A stretch of DNA of 64,000 bases, taken from contig OX422216.1 of assembly GCA_949130495.1 (NCBI GenBank), forward strand, positions 98,401,967 to 98,465,966, in the 5' to 3' direction. The notes beneath the pieces were generated by a model that worked only from the letters and a program-made list of their open reading frames with translations, was not told where the DNA came from and searched no databases. The DNA is from Sambucus nigra (lineage: Eukaryota; Streptophyta; Magnoliopsida; Dipsacales; Adoxaceae). Every line of letters begins with the position of its first letter. The stretch's first letter is position 1. Below, in pieces: positions 47,676-60,192 of this stretch. The position numbers were made by a program, and so were the translations under genes.

Positions 47676-48421
47676 TGATACGAGAAATCATCCACTTGTC
47701 ATTCTCGTATCCACAAATCATGAGTAATGTGCATAATAAATAAGTAAAGTAAGTTAATAGAGAGAGAAGACAAGGTATAGGGTGGTTCAGCCTTTAAAAT
47801 AGGCCTACGTCCACTGTGTTGCTCCATTCTCATTATATGGTTGCGTTGTACAACATAATCATGCCTAAAGAGGCGTACAAGTATGAGAATAAAGGAGAGT
47901 ACATGGCAGTATTGAAGATTCCGGTGTGCGGGGGAGGTGGATGTGACGTAGATTTGTGGCCTCCAAGGTGTATGTTGAGGTTGTGTAAAGAATCTGTATT
48001 GTAGAGCCAGTCCCGGGCATGTGTGAAAATCGATCCCCTTCCTTCAAGGTGTGGTCCTCTATTTATGAGGAAATGTGCTGAGTCACGTGCCCTGAGCACG
48101 TGACATATACCACATATACCAAGTCTGCAGTAGTTACGGATGAGGGGGGTGCAGCCTGCAAAGCAAGCAGTGTTGAAAGCTATTGGAGGCGTGCCGCGCA
48201 CCATATAGTGGAGTGCCGCGGTCTGTCCTTAGGAAATAATCACTATGTGCTGTGCCCTATAATGGTCAGGGCCGCACCCTGTGGAAACCATCTCCATGGC
48301 ATCTAGATGGAATGCCGTGCCTTGTGTGAGATCTGACCGCGCCCAGGATGACCTAAGGTACGGTCGTGTACTGAATAGGGAAGAATACATTCCGCGGCAG
48401 GGTGCTATATTTGTGCTATCA
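47676..48421 (-). repeat. 3' LTR of second Tat-like element (746 bp)
   Basis: On the minus strand it starts TGATAGCAC (48421) and ends CGTATCA (47676), a 5-bp TGATA/TATCA inverted end. A TATA box ATAAATAG lies at 48066-48059, and CAGTGGACGTAGGCC near 47815-47801 marks the R/U5. It cuts the gag-protease frame of the plus-strand element at 47675. Confidence 0.8.
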
Positions 48422-48434
48422 ATAAGCCCCCAAG
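48422..48434 (-). other. Polypurine tract of second Tat-like element
   Basis: The minus strand reads CTTGGGGGCTTAT directly before the LTR TGATAGC. Compare AAAGGGGGCT at the plus-strand LTR. Confidence 0.6.
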
Positions 48435-48528
48435 CCGTAGTGCCGAGAGAAATTAATTGGGGCTGCGGCTTAATGTCTAATGTGCCGCGGTGCTTCTAAA
48501 GCGACGATTTGTCTTCCGCACTTCCTTA

Positions 48529-48536
48529 TATAAATT
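48529..48536 (+). promoter_or_regulatory. Possible TATA box of antisense unit
   Basis: TATATAAA about 100 bp inside the element on the strand opposite its LTR, followed by leader-like DNA. Assignment is speculative. Confidence 0.4.
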
Positions 48537-49163
48537 GTTCCTGGCCGTGGACTTCATTACGTTTCCAAAACTTTAAGAGCACTTCGAGAGCGAAACTCTG
48601 CACTTCCTTTCTCTTGCATATTCCGGCGACCTTTCGAGGCGGTGTGTGGCGGTGCAAGGCGGTCTGAAGCTGAGCATCGCAAATTTCTTCATTTCCAAGT
48701 GATTTTTCAACCACTTCATGTAATGACCCTATTTTCTTATGCCAATATATAATTGTCTTCTTTCAATTTCGTCATACTTACTATCTAATAATGATATATT
48801 ATTACATATATGATATTCCGAGTTCTTAATATGACAAATCCCATTTTTAAATTTGAAGAATCAACGGTAAAATGGGTCAGATTGAGATTTGATGGCGCAT
48901 CCTAAGCTAAGTGATAAGTTTTGGGGTAGAAAATGTAATTTTATGAAACTTTAGGGACTTGGTTTTAATAAAGAAAGTTTCAGGGACCAAAATGAAAAAT
49001 AAAAAGGGGCATTTTCGTAAATAAAATATTTTCAGGGACCTAAAAGAAATATTGAAAATATATGGTGTGAAATTACCAAAATGCCCTTCAAGTCCGAAAT
49101 GACCTTTATACCCTTAATACCTATCCTCGACACCTCGTGCTCGGTTTTGACACCTCCACCATA

Positions 49164-49324
49164 CACGTGTCGTCGTTAGAGGAGAAGCCAAAACACGTGT
49201 CATCATTAGAGGAGAAGCTAAAACACGTGTCGCAGTCCGGTGAAATAAGACTGCAAGACACCTCCGTTACGCGACACGTCAACGCTGACTCCCATTGTAA
49301 AAGCTTGGTCAGCATGGACACGTG
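49164..49324 (+). promoter_or_regulatory. G-box/ABRE-like cluster in U3
   Basis: CACGTG occurs at 49164, 49194, 49224 and 49319, with CACGTC at 49274. The first three are exactly 30 bp apart in a repeated GTGTC..TTAGAGGAGAAGC unit. The cluster ends 27 bp before the TATA box. The 3' LTR keeps the array with one unit changed to CACATG. Confidence 0.85.
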
Positions 49325-49350
49325 TCAACCCCGGGATATCTTTGGAAAAC

Positions 49351-49358
49351 TATAAATA
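49351..49358 (+). promoter_or_regulatory. TATA box of element B 5' LTR
   Basis: TATAAATA; the copy in the 3' LTR is at 58539. Transcription should start near 49380. Confidence 0.85.
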
Positions 49359-50999
49359 GGGCCTTTGGGGATCATTTGAAACTCACACCAATTCCTTGAG
49401 AATTATAGAAAGAAATAGTGAGAGAAAGTGTGAGAAAGTTTAAGAAGAAGTTCTTAGGGATATTCATCTTAAGGTAATCTTAATGTTATAATGCATCTTT
49501 ATAGTTTTAATTTATTGTTTTATAGCTTTACTTAGTAGTTATGCTGGTAAAATACAATAAAGAATTCACTAATCAAAACTTAAAATTTAGAACAAATCCA
49601 AGTTGATTTTATAAACTTGTTTGAAATTATACGCTTTTAAAAATGATTCTTTTTAAAGAAATTGCTCGTTATTATGGAATCCAATTTAAGTAATTCCAAA
49701 GTCAGGCCCGGTGAAGTTCTGTCTAGATGAGATGGTATTTAAGTGGTGCCCCTGTGACCCTCCATGTCTACTGGGAATGAATCCGAAAATGTTCTGTCTA
49801 GATGAGATGGTATTTAAGTGGTGCCCCTATGATCCTCCATCTCTACTGGGAACCGACTGATGAGGAAAGACAATGAATTGAATTCTTCAATTACGATCAA
49901 TGAGTTTTAAAAGTTGAAAAGTGGGGATTCAGTAAACCTTTAAAAGAGGAAGTTATTATTAAAGTATAGTATAAACTGGACCTTAGAACGTGTACTTAAA
50001 TCTTTATCAGATTAACGTGTGATCGAAGACTCAATACCAGTAAATTTGACCTCCATTTTGGGTGAGTACTCTGACATTCCTTGTGCGTTTTGATTATATG
50101 ATATTATGCAAACTATATATATTTTGTGAACTGCTTTTATTCTCAAAATGCATGTGATACCGATGATTGATTCATTTGTGATATGTTTATATTTGTCCAT
50201 ATAAACATAAATGATTATTGAAAAGGATATTGAATATTGAAAATCTAATTCGGCCTAAGGGACCTCTTTACTGACTGACCTTCCCAGCTGGGTTATCGCT
50301 GGTGTGCCCTAAATAAGGCGTTGTGACGAACATGTTCGATTGACCCTCAACTACCAGGGTATAATACGGTAGAAGAATACGGTATTAGAGTGTACTTGGC
50401 CATCAAAATGATATGATTGAAAGAAAAAGATATCACATTTGATTTGTTGCATTCGTCTTATTCTGAGCTATCCAATTGTGATATATATACTTTCATTTCA
50501 AAATATATATCTATTTACTGCAAGTTCCTATCCATATATGTATATGCCTTCTCCTTTGACTTGAATAGGTATCTATTTTCTGAAAACCCTGGAATGTCTG
50601 GAGATTAAACCTCATTCGGCTTTTAGCTGATGTTGTATAAATAAACATTTTTCAGGAAACGTTTAGGCTCACGAACGGAACGAAAATGGACTATTTTGAA
50701 GATTTATCTTTTAGAGATCTTTTGTAAAACGTTTATTTAGAGCATGTCTGGCTCTCTTGTAATAAGGTTTAAATTTTCTCTTAAGTTGTAACTCGTTGTT
50801 ACTTTTAATATATATGAAGTTTCCTTTAGAAAGCTCTGATGACGTAATTCCTTTACTTTCAGTATTTTACGATTCATAACCATGTGATAATATTTTCGTT
50901 GCATTTATTTAAGGAAACAATTAAATTGGAATATTTGTTGCCTTGGTGGCATGTCAAGACACTCGTTCCCTAATACTATTTTGGGTCGGGGTCGTGACA

Positions 51000-51350
51000 G
51001 AGGGTTATAGTTAGAGATGAGGATGGGTATGTGAAGATTGAATTGAAGATTATATTTTGAGATTTATTGTGTGGCTAGATGCTAGTGTAGAATGAGATAT
51101 TTGAGGATTTATTTCTCTTTAAGTGTTTCTGGCATGACTTGTAATAGAAGTTATTTATCTATGAGAATAAGAAGTTATGTTTTAGAAGCTCTGATGATGT
51201 GTTACCTTTTCAGCTAGTTACAACTCATAACCATGTGAATGTATTCCGTTGCATTTATATTAAGAGAAAATTTTAAGGCCAAAATATTGAATGCCTTGGT
51301 GGCATGTCAAGACACTCGTTCCCTACTATTTTTGGGTCGGGGTCGTGACA
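51000..51350 (+). repeat. Extra LTR tail A (divergent subfamily)
   Basis: After the full LTR and GAGG comes 351 bp ending GGGGTCGTGACA. Its last ~160 bp aligns with the LTR end (GCTCTGATGA, CATAACCATGTG, GCCTTGGTGGCATGTCAAGAC); the upstream part is strongly diverged. It therefore comes from a related but different LTR subfamily. Confidence 0.8.
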
Positions 51351-52164
51351 AGTCCATATAAACATACCGATTAAAATGATTATTGAAAAGGATATTGAAT
51401 ATTGAAAATCTGATTCGGCCTAAGGGACCTCTTTACTGACTGACCTTCCCAGCTGGGTTATCGCTGGTGTGCCCTAAATAAGGCGTTGTGACGAGCATGT
51501 TCGATTGACCCTCAACTACCGGGGTATAATACGGTAGAAGAATACGGTATTAGAGTGTACTTGGCCATGAAAATGATATGATTGAAAGAAAAAGATATGA
51601 CATTTGATTTATTGCATTATTCTTATTCTGAGCTATCCAATTGTGATATATATAATTTCATTTCAAAATTATATCTATTTACTGCAAGTTCCTCTCCATA
51701 TATGTATATGCCTTCTCCTTTGACTTGAATAGGTATCTATTTTCTGAAAACCCTGGAATGTTTGGAGATTGAACCTCATTCGGCTTTTAGCTGATGTTGT
51801 ATAAATAAACATTTTTCAGGAAACGTTTAGGCTCACGGACGGAACGAAAATGGACTATATTGAAGATTTAGCTTTTAGAGCTCTTTTTGTAAAATGTTTA
51901 TTTAGAGCATGTCTGGCTCTCTTGTAATAAGGTTTAAATTTTTTCTTAAGTTGTAACTCGTTGTTACTTGTAATATATATGAAGTTTCCTTTAGAAAGCT
52001 CTGATGACGTAATTCCTTTACTTTCAGTATTTTACGATTCATAACCATGTGAATGTATTTCCGTTGCATTTATTTTAAGAAATATTTTAAGTCCATAACA
52101 TTGAATGCCTTGGTGGCATGTCAAGACACTCATTCCCTACTACTATTGGGTTGGGGTCGTGACA
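51351..52164 (+). repeat. Extra LTR tail B
   Basis: It begins AGTCCATATAAACAT, corresponding to 50195 in the LTR, and runs to GTGACA at 52164. It carries several substitutions and about 8 extra bases relative to the full LTR. No GAGG separates it from tail A. Confidence 0.9.
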
Positions 52165-53246
52165 GAGGTGGGGATTCAGTAAACCTTTAAAAGAGGAAGT
52201 TATTATTAAAGTATAGTATAAACTGGACCTTAGAACGTGTACTTAAATCTTTATCAGATTAACGTGTGATCGAAGACTCAATACCAGTAAATTTGACCTC
52301 CATTTTGGGTGAGTACTCTGACATTCCTTGTGCGCTTTGATTATATGATATTATGCAAACTATATATATTTTGTGAACTGCTTTTATTCTCAAAATTCAT
52401 GTGATACCGATGATTGATTCATTTGTGATATGTTTATATTTGTCCATATAAACATAAATGATTATTGAAAAGGATATTGAATATTGAAAATCTGATTCGG
52501 CCTAAGGGACCTCTTTACTGACTGACCTTCCCAGCTGGGTTATCGCTGGTGTGCCCTAAATAAGGCGTTGTGACGAACATGTTCGATTGACCCTCAACTA
52601 CCGGGGTATAATACGGTAGAAGAATACGGTATTAGAGTGTACTTGGCCATCAAAATGATATGATTGAAAGAAAAAGATATCACATTTGATTTGTTGCATT
52701 CGTCTTATTCTGAGCTATCCAATTGTGATATATATACTTTCATTTCAAAATATATATCTATTTACTGCAAGTTCCTATTCATATATGTATATGCCTTCTC
52801 CTTTGACTTGAATAGGTATCTATTTTCTGAAAACCCTGGAATGTCTGGAGATTAAACCTCATTCGGCTTTTAGCTGATGTTGTATAAATAAACATTTTTC
52901 AGGAAACGTTTAGGCTCACGAACGGAACGAAAATGGACTATTTTGAAGATTTATCTTTTAGAGCTCTTTTGTAAAACGTTTATTTAGAGCATGTCTGGCT
53001 CTCTTGTAATAAGGTTTAAATTTTCTCTTAAGTTGTAACTCGTTGTTACTTTTAATATATATGAAGTTTCCTTTAGAAAGCTCTGATGACGTAATTCCTT
53101 TACTTTCAGTATTTTACGATTCATAACCATGTGATAATATTTTCGTTGCATTTATTTAAGGAAACAATTAAATTGGAATATTTGTTGCCTTGGTGGCATG
53201 TCAAGACACTCGTTCCCTAATACTATTTTGGGTCGGGGTCGTGACA
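52165..53246 (+). repeat. Extra LTR tail C
   Basis: GAGG, then 1,078 bp equal in length to LTR positions 49922-50999 and nearly identical to them. It directly precedes the GAGG-PBS. Its private differences from both LTRs are few. Confidence 0.93.
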
Positions 53247-53250
53247 GAGG

Positions 53251-53262
53251 TGGTATCAGAGC
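53251..53262 (+). other. Primer binding site of element B
   Basis: TGGTATCAGAGC (initiator tRNA-Met), four bases (GAGG) after the last LTR tail. Confidence 0.93.
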
Positions 53263-53475
53263 ATAGGTTATGAACCCGTAGACTACTGAACATAAGTTTT
53301 GAGCGTTATAGATTTTAAGTCTCCATACATAGGTTATAGGATTAAATATCCGACTTATGTGATAACCCTCCATATTTCCTATAGTCTATATATAATTGTT
53401 TATATATCATTGTTCTTCTAAAATGCAATCTTGGGCTAGTATAATACATCTTACGTTTGGCCATGACTGTAGAAA

Positions 53476-56400
53476 ATGACCAAGGCAAGATCAACTCCAA
53501 GGACTAGTGGTTCGAGTATGGAAGGACTGGAAGGTGCATACAATGCCATTGAAAGTCTAGCAAGAATTGTGGAGCATCAGGTGAATAATGGAGCACCAAG
53601 GAATCTTGAACTAAGTAGTTGTACTATTGAACAGTTCAAGAAGTTGAATCCTCCGTCTTTTAAAGGGACTCCTAATCCCACTGAAGCAGAAAATTGGGTG
53701 ATGCAAATGGAAAAGATGTTCGATGTTCTTAAGTGTACAGATGAACAACGAGTTTTATTTGGAACATTCATGTTAGAAGGTGAAGCCGAACATTGGTGGA
53801 GAATGACTAAGAGAATGCATGGGGAAAGGAATAATCCCATAGGTTGGAATGACTTCTTAGTGACCTTCTACGAGAAATACTTTCCCGAAACTGTGCAAGA
53901 CCAAAAAGCAGCTGACTTCATGGGTCTGGTTCAAGGAAATATGACGGTTAGTCAATATGAGGCAAAGTTTACTGAGTTATCCCGTTTTGCACCTCATGTT
54001 GTGATAACCGATGTTTTAAGATCCAAGAAGTTTGAACGTGGGTTAAGGTTGAATATTCGTAGCCGAATTTCCATCCTGAAGTTGACATCATATAATGACG
54101 TGGTGGCTAGGGAAACAATAGCTGAGAAGGATAGTGAAGAATATAATCAGGTTAGAGAGGGGAAGAGGAAGTTTGGGGAACAAAGAGGAAGGAACCCCAA
54201 TAATAAACCCTTTAGGACTATACCCAATACAGGGCGACCTTTTGTGAATAAACCCTTTAATGTTGATAGATGCCAACGATGTGGTAATATTCATAGAGGG
54301 CAACCATGTTACCTGGAAACAAGAAATTGCTTTGGGTGTGGCCAAAAGGGACATAAAATGAGAGATTGCCCTAACAAAGGGAAGGCACCAACGAAGACTT
54401 TCAATAACAATAAAGATCATGGCAGACAAGGTAGAGTCTTTAATCTTTCTGATGCAAAGGCTTCTAATGCAGTAGTGTCAGGTACACTTTCTATATGTGC
54501 ACAACCTTTTCAAGTTTTAATTGATCCTGGTTCTACCCATTCATTTGTGTCTGTGCGTTTTGTTAATCGCTTTCCTAATATTCCTGAATCCTTGAATCAT
54601 ATCATACACGTTTCTACTCCATCGGGTGAGTTATTGACGGGAACATTAGTATATAAGTCTTGCCCTATACATGTCAGTAGTCATAAACTATTCGTTGATT
54701 TGATAGTTTTAGACATAAGAGATTTTGAAGTCATTTTGGGGATGGATTGGTTAGCATCATATCATGCTAGGGTGGATTGTTTTGAGAAGAGAGTTATTTT
54801 CCAAATTCCTAACCAACCAGAATTCAGTTTTGAAGGAACTAGCATCTTATCTCCCATGCGTATTATCTTTGCAATGCAAGCTTGTAATTTTCTTAAGAAG
54901 GGATGTCAAGGATTCCTTGCCAGTGTTATTGATTTGCAAACAAAAGAGCCTAGTTTAGAAGATATTCCTATAGCTAGGATTTTTCCAGATGTTTTTCCAG
55001 ATGATTTGCCCAGTCTACCTCCTAGTAGAGAAGTAGAATTTAGCATTGACCTTGTTCCTGGAACCACACCAATCTCAAAACCACCTTATCGCATGGCACC
55101 TTTAGAATTAAGGGAATTAAAAGTTCAATTACAAGATCTGTTAGACAAGGGTTTTATTAGACCTAGTATATCCCCTTGGGATGCTCCAGTATTATTCGTT
55201 AAAAAGAAGGATGGAACGATGAGGTTATGTATAGATTATCGTGAACTAAATAAGGTGACCATTAAGAATAAATACCCCTTACCTCGTATAGATGATTTGT
55301 TTGACCAACTGCAAGGTGCACAAGTATTTTCGAAGATTGACCTTAGGTCAGGCTATCACCAATTGAAGATTAAGGAAGAGGATATTTCAAAATCAGCTTT
55401 TTGTACTAGATATGGTCACTATGAATTTCTTGTGATGCCATTTGGACTTACTAATGCACCATCCATTTTTATAGATATGATGAATAGAGTGTTTAGGAAA
55501 TATTTGGATCAATGTGTGGTTGTTTTCATTAATGACATCCTTATTTATTCCAAGAGTATTGAAGAACACGAGAAGCATTTAGAGATAGTATTACAAATCC
55601 TTAGGAAGGAGAAATTATATGCAAAATTAAAGAAGTGTGAGTTTTGGTTGCCTAGCGTTTCTTTTCTAGGACATGTCATTTCCAAAGAGGGATTGTCGGT
55701 TGACCCTCAAAAGATCGAGGCTATACTAGATTGGCCTAGACCAACTAATGTAACAGAGATTCGTAGTTTCCTTGGATTAGCAGGTTATTATCGAAGATTT
55801 GTTGAAGGATTTTCTAGCATTGCCAAACCTCTATCCAGGTTAACACAAAAGAAGGTAAAATATGAATGGTCTGAGGAAGTTGAGAATAGTTTCCAAGAAC
55901 TTAAGAATCGATTAGTAACTGCCCCAATTTTGACTATTCCTTCAGGGACAGGAGGATTGGTGATTTACAGTGATGCTTCAAAAAATGGTTTAGGATGTGT
56001 GCTAATGCAAAATGAGAAAGTAGTAGCTTATGCCTCGAGACAATTAAAACCACATGAACAGAATTATCCAACCTATGACTTAGAATTAGCTGCTATAATT
56101 TTTGCTCTTAAGATTTGGAGACACTATTTATATGGTGAGACTTGTGAGATTTATACCGATCATAAGAGTTTGAAATATATATTTACTCAGAAAGAATTGA
56201 ACATGAGACAAAGGAGGTGGTTAGAATTGATGAAGGATTATGATTTAAATATTCATTATCACCCAGGGAAAGCAAATATAGTAGCAGATGCTTTAAGTAG
56301 GAAGTCTACAACAAATTTAGCATGTCTCATTACAAATCAGGAACCTTTGTTAGCGGATTTGAGAAGTATGGAAATAGATGTACGTACTTATAGCAAAGGA

Positions 56401-57861
56401 GGAATAATCACAACCTTACAAGTACAACCCACGTTGATGGAAAGGATCAAAATTGCACAAGTAAATGACCCACAACTGAAGAAGATCAGAGAAGAGGTTA
56501 TTGAAGGGAAGAGATTTGAATTTGCGATACGGGATGATATATTGAGGTTTGGAAATAGAGTGTGTGTTCCACGTGATGCCCAACTAAAGAGACAAATTTT
56601 GGAGGAAACTCATTGCTCGAGATTTACATTTCATCCTGGAAATACCAAGATGTATAGAGATCTTCGAGAAGTGTTTTGGTGGAATAATATGAAAAGGGAG
56701 ATAGTAGAATTTGTATCTCACTGTTTGGTTTGTCAACAAGTAAAAGCTGAACATCAGAAACCATCAGGATTATTACAACCTCTACCTATCCCTGAATGGA
56801 AATGGGAACATATTACCATGGATTTTGTGACAGGTTTACCAAGGAGTTCAAATGGTAATGATTCTATTTGGGTAATTATTGATAGGTTAACTAAATCTGC
56901 TCATTTTCTTGCCATTAAAATTACCCATTCATTAGAAAAGTTAGCCAAGTTATATGTGCGGGAAATTATTAGGCTTCATGGAACCCCAATTTCAATTATT
57001 TCTGATCGTGACCCTAGATTCGTTTCTCGCTTTTGGAAAAGCCTTCAAGCAGCCATGGGAACAAAATTGAATTTCAGCACTGCTTTTCATCCTCAAACAG
57101 ATGGTCAATCTGAGAGAACCATTCAAACATTAGAGGATATGCTTAGGGCTAGTGTACTTGATTTGAAGGGGAATTGGGATGATCATTTACCATTAGTGGA
57201 GTTTGCCTATAATAATAGTCATCAAGCAACTATTCAAATGGATCCATATGAAGCACTATACGGTAGAAGGTGTCGTTCTCCCGCATGTTGGGTAGAAGTT
57301 GGAGAAAGAAAATTATTGGGACCAGAATTGATTCAGGTCACAAGAGAGAAAGTGAAATTGATACAAGACCGACTTCGAATCGCTCAAAGCCGTCAAAAGA
57401 GTTATTTTGACAATTGACACCGACAGTTAGAATTTCAAAAAGGAGATTATGTGTTCTTACGAGTATCGCCTTCAAAGTGAGTAATACGATTCGGGAAGAA
57501 AGGGAAGTTGAGCCCAAGATACATAGGACCTTTTGAAATCCTTGAAAAGATAGGAGCTGTTGCGTATAGAAAAGCCTTACTACCTGAACTCTCTAGTGTA
57601 CATAATGTGTTTCACGTATCAATGGTAAAGAAATATGTCCCAGATCCAACACATATATTAAGTCACAAACCTCATCAAGTTAGAGAAGACTTGTCATACA
57701 TTGAGCATCCGGTAGAAATTTTGGACCATAAAGATCAAATATTACGGACCAAGATAATTCCACTGGTCAAAGTATTATGGCGAAATCATTCAGTTGAAGA
57801 AGCAACGTGGGAGCGGGAAGATGAAATAAAAGAGAGATATCCATACCTTTTTGGAAATTAA
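53476..57861 (+). pseudogene. Gag-Pol polyprotein of element B with chromodomain
   Basis: One frame of 1,461 codons, open from ATG 53476 to TGA 57415, then TGA 57478, then open to TAA 57859. Gag: retrotransposon gag core about residues 60-220, knuckles near 266 and 285 ([14 protein letters not shown]). Protease: [10 protein letters not shown], Asp350. [14 protein letters not shown] and FINDILIYS, with Asn686 where the family has a catalytic Asp. RNase H: SDASKNG, Asp833. Integrase: H-H-C-C zinc part, then Asp1116, Asp1177 and Glu1213 (35-residue spacing). The C-terminal GPFEI box and a chromodomain-like end (VEEATWE) follow the stops. The protein makes the particle, copies the RNA and integrates the DNA. 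The first TGA, and perhaps the second, could be CGA-to-TGA changes. Confidence 0.95.
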
Positions 57862-57893
57862 TGTAAGTAAAGTTTGGGGACCAAACTTTTTAT

Positions 57894-57906
57894 AAGGAGG
57901 GTAGGA
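57894..57906 (+). other. Polypurine tract of element B
   Basis: AAGGAGGGTAGGA directly precedes the 3' LTR TG. Confidence 0.88.
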
Positions 57907-60187
57907 TGTAATGACCCTATTTTCTTATGCCAATATATAATTGTCTTCTTTCAATTTCGTCATACTTACTATCTAATAATGATATATTATTACATATATG
58001 ATATTCCGAGTTCTTAATATGACAAATCCCATTTTTAAATTTGAAGAATCAACGGTAAAATGGGTCAGATTGAGATTTTATGGCACATCCTAAGCTAAGT
58101 GATAAGTTTTGGGGTAGAAAATGTAATTTTATGAAACTTTAGGGACTTGGTTTTAATAAAGAAAGTTTCAGGGACCAAAATGAAAAATAAAAAGGGGCCT
58201 TTTCATAAATAAAATATTTTCAGGGACCTAAAAGAAATATTGAAAATATATGGTGTGAAATTACCAAAATGCCCTTCAGGTCCGAAATGACCTTTATACC
58301 CTTAATACCTATCCTCGACACCTCGTGCTCGGTTTTGACACCTCCACCATACACGTGTCGTCGTTAGAGGAGAAGCCAAAACACATGTCATCATTAGAGG
58401 AGAAGCTAAAACACGTGTCGCAGTCCGGTGAAATAAGACTGCAAGACACCTCCGTTACGCGACACGTCAACGCTGACTCCCATTGTAAAAGCTTGGTCAG
58501 CATGGACACGTGTCAACCCCGGGATATCTTTGGAAAACTATAAATAGGGCCTTTGGGGATCATTTGAAACTCACACCAATTCCTTGAGAATTATAGAAAG
58601 AAATAGTGAGAGAAAGTGTGAGAAAGTTTAAGAAGAAGTTCTTAGGGATATTCATATTAAGGTAATCTTAATGTTATAATGCATCTTTATAGTTTTAATT
58701 TATTGTTTTATAGCTTTACTTAGTAGTTATGCTGGTAAAATACAATAAAGAATTCACTAATCAAAACTTAAAATTTAGAACAAATCCAAGTTGATTTTAT
58801 AAACTTGTTTGAAATTATACGCTTTTAAAAATGATTCTTTTTAAAGAAATTGCTCGTTATTATGGAATCCAATTTAAGTAATTCCAAAGTCAGGCCCGGT
58901 GAAGTTCTGTCTAGATGAGATGGTATTTAAGTGGTGCCCCTGTGACCCTCCATGTCTACTGGGAATGAATCCGAAAATGTTCTGTCTAGATGAGATGGTA
59001 TTTAAGTGGTGCCCCTGTGACCATCCATCTCTACTGGGAACCGACTGATGAGGAAAGACAATGAATTGAATTCTTCAATTACGATCAATGAGTTTTAAAA
59101 GTTGAAAAATGGGGATTCAGTAAACCTTTAAAAGAGGAAGTTATTATTAAAGTATAGTATAAACTGGACCTTAGAACGTGTACTTAAATCTTTATCAGAT
59201 TAACGTGTGATCGAAGACTCAATACCAGTAAATTTGACCTCCATTTTGGGTGAGTACTCTGACATTCCTTGTGCGTTTTGATTATATGATATTATGCAAA
59301 CTATATATATTTTGTGAACTGCTTTTATTCTCAAAATTCATGTGATACCGATGATTGATTCATTTGTGATATGTTTATATTTTTCCATATAAACATAAAT
59401 GATTATTGAAAAGGATATTGAATATTGAAAATCTGATTCGGCCTAAGGGACCTCTTTACTGACTGACCTTCCCAGCTGGGTTATCGCTGGTGTGCCCTAA
59501 ATAAGGCGTTGTGACGAACATGTTTGATTGACCCTCAACTACCGGGGTATAATACGGTAGAAGAATACGGTATTAGAGTGTACTTGGCCATCAAAATGAT
59601 ATGATTGAAAGAAAAAGATATCACATTTGATTTGTTGCATTCGTCTTATTCTGAGCTATCCAATTGTGATATATATACTTTCATTTCAAAATATATATCT
59701 ATTTACTGCAAGTTCCTATCCATATATGTATATGCCTTCTCCGTTGACTTGAATAGGTATCTATTTTCTGAAAACCCTGGAATGTCTGGAGATTAAACCT
59801 CATTCGGCTTTTAGCTGATGTTGTATAAATAAACATTTTTCAGGAAACGTTTAGGCTCACGAACGGAACGAAAATGGACTATTTTGAAGATTTATCTTTT
59901 AGAGATCTTTTGTAAAACGTTTATTTAGAGCATGTCTGGCTCTCTTGTAATAAGGTTTAAATTTTCTCTTAAGTTGTAACTCGTTGTTACTTTTAATATA
60001 TATGAAGTTTCCTTTAGAAAGCTCTGATGACGTAATTCCTTTACTTTCAGTATTTTACGATTCATAACCATGTGATAATATTTTCGTTGCATTTATTTAA
60101 GGAAACAATTAAATTGGAATATTTGTTGCCTTGGTGGCATGTCAAGACACTCGTTCCCTAATACTATTTTGGGTCGGGGTCGTGACA
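57907..60187 (+). repeat. 3' LTR of element B
   Basis: 2,281 bp, same length as the 5' LTR with scattered substitutions (for example ACACGTGTC to ACACATGTC near 58382). Followed by CTTCA. Confidence 0.96.
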
Positions 60188-60192
60188 CTTCA

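Larger units (their letters stand above)
48719..50999 (+). repeat. 5' LTR of element B
   Basis: TGTAATGACCC to GTGACA, 2,281 bp. U3 carries a three-unit 30-bp repeat with G-boxes and a TATA box at 49351. R/U5 carries a 75-bp-spaced duplication (from 49716 and 49791) beginning GTTCTGTCTAGATGAGATGG. Confidence 0.96.
48719..60187 (+). mobile_element. Complete Tekay-like Ty3/gypsy retrotransposon B (11,469 bp)
   Basis: Both ends are TGTAATGACCC and GGGTCGTGACA, and CTTCA flanks it on both sides (48714-48718, 60188-60192). Order is 5' LTR, extra LTR tails, PBS, gag-pol with chromodomain, PPT, 3' LTR. The LTRs are both 2,281 bp and differ at roughly 15-20 positions by eye, so insertion is recent. 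It cannot transpose by itself: RT FIDD is FIND and two TGA codons break the end of pol. It belongs to the chromoviruses by its C-terminal chromodomain; Tekay/Del by LTR length and sequence (inference). Confidence 0.95.

Noticed and set aside
49137..49355. 72-codon ORF in U3, also at 58325
   Set aside because: It overlaps the G-box repeat and TATA box; a non-coding promoter.
50417..50608. 63-codon ORF repeated at 52664 and 59605
   Set aside because: It recurs only because the LTR sequence is repeated; it lies in R-U5 with no protein-like signature.
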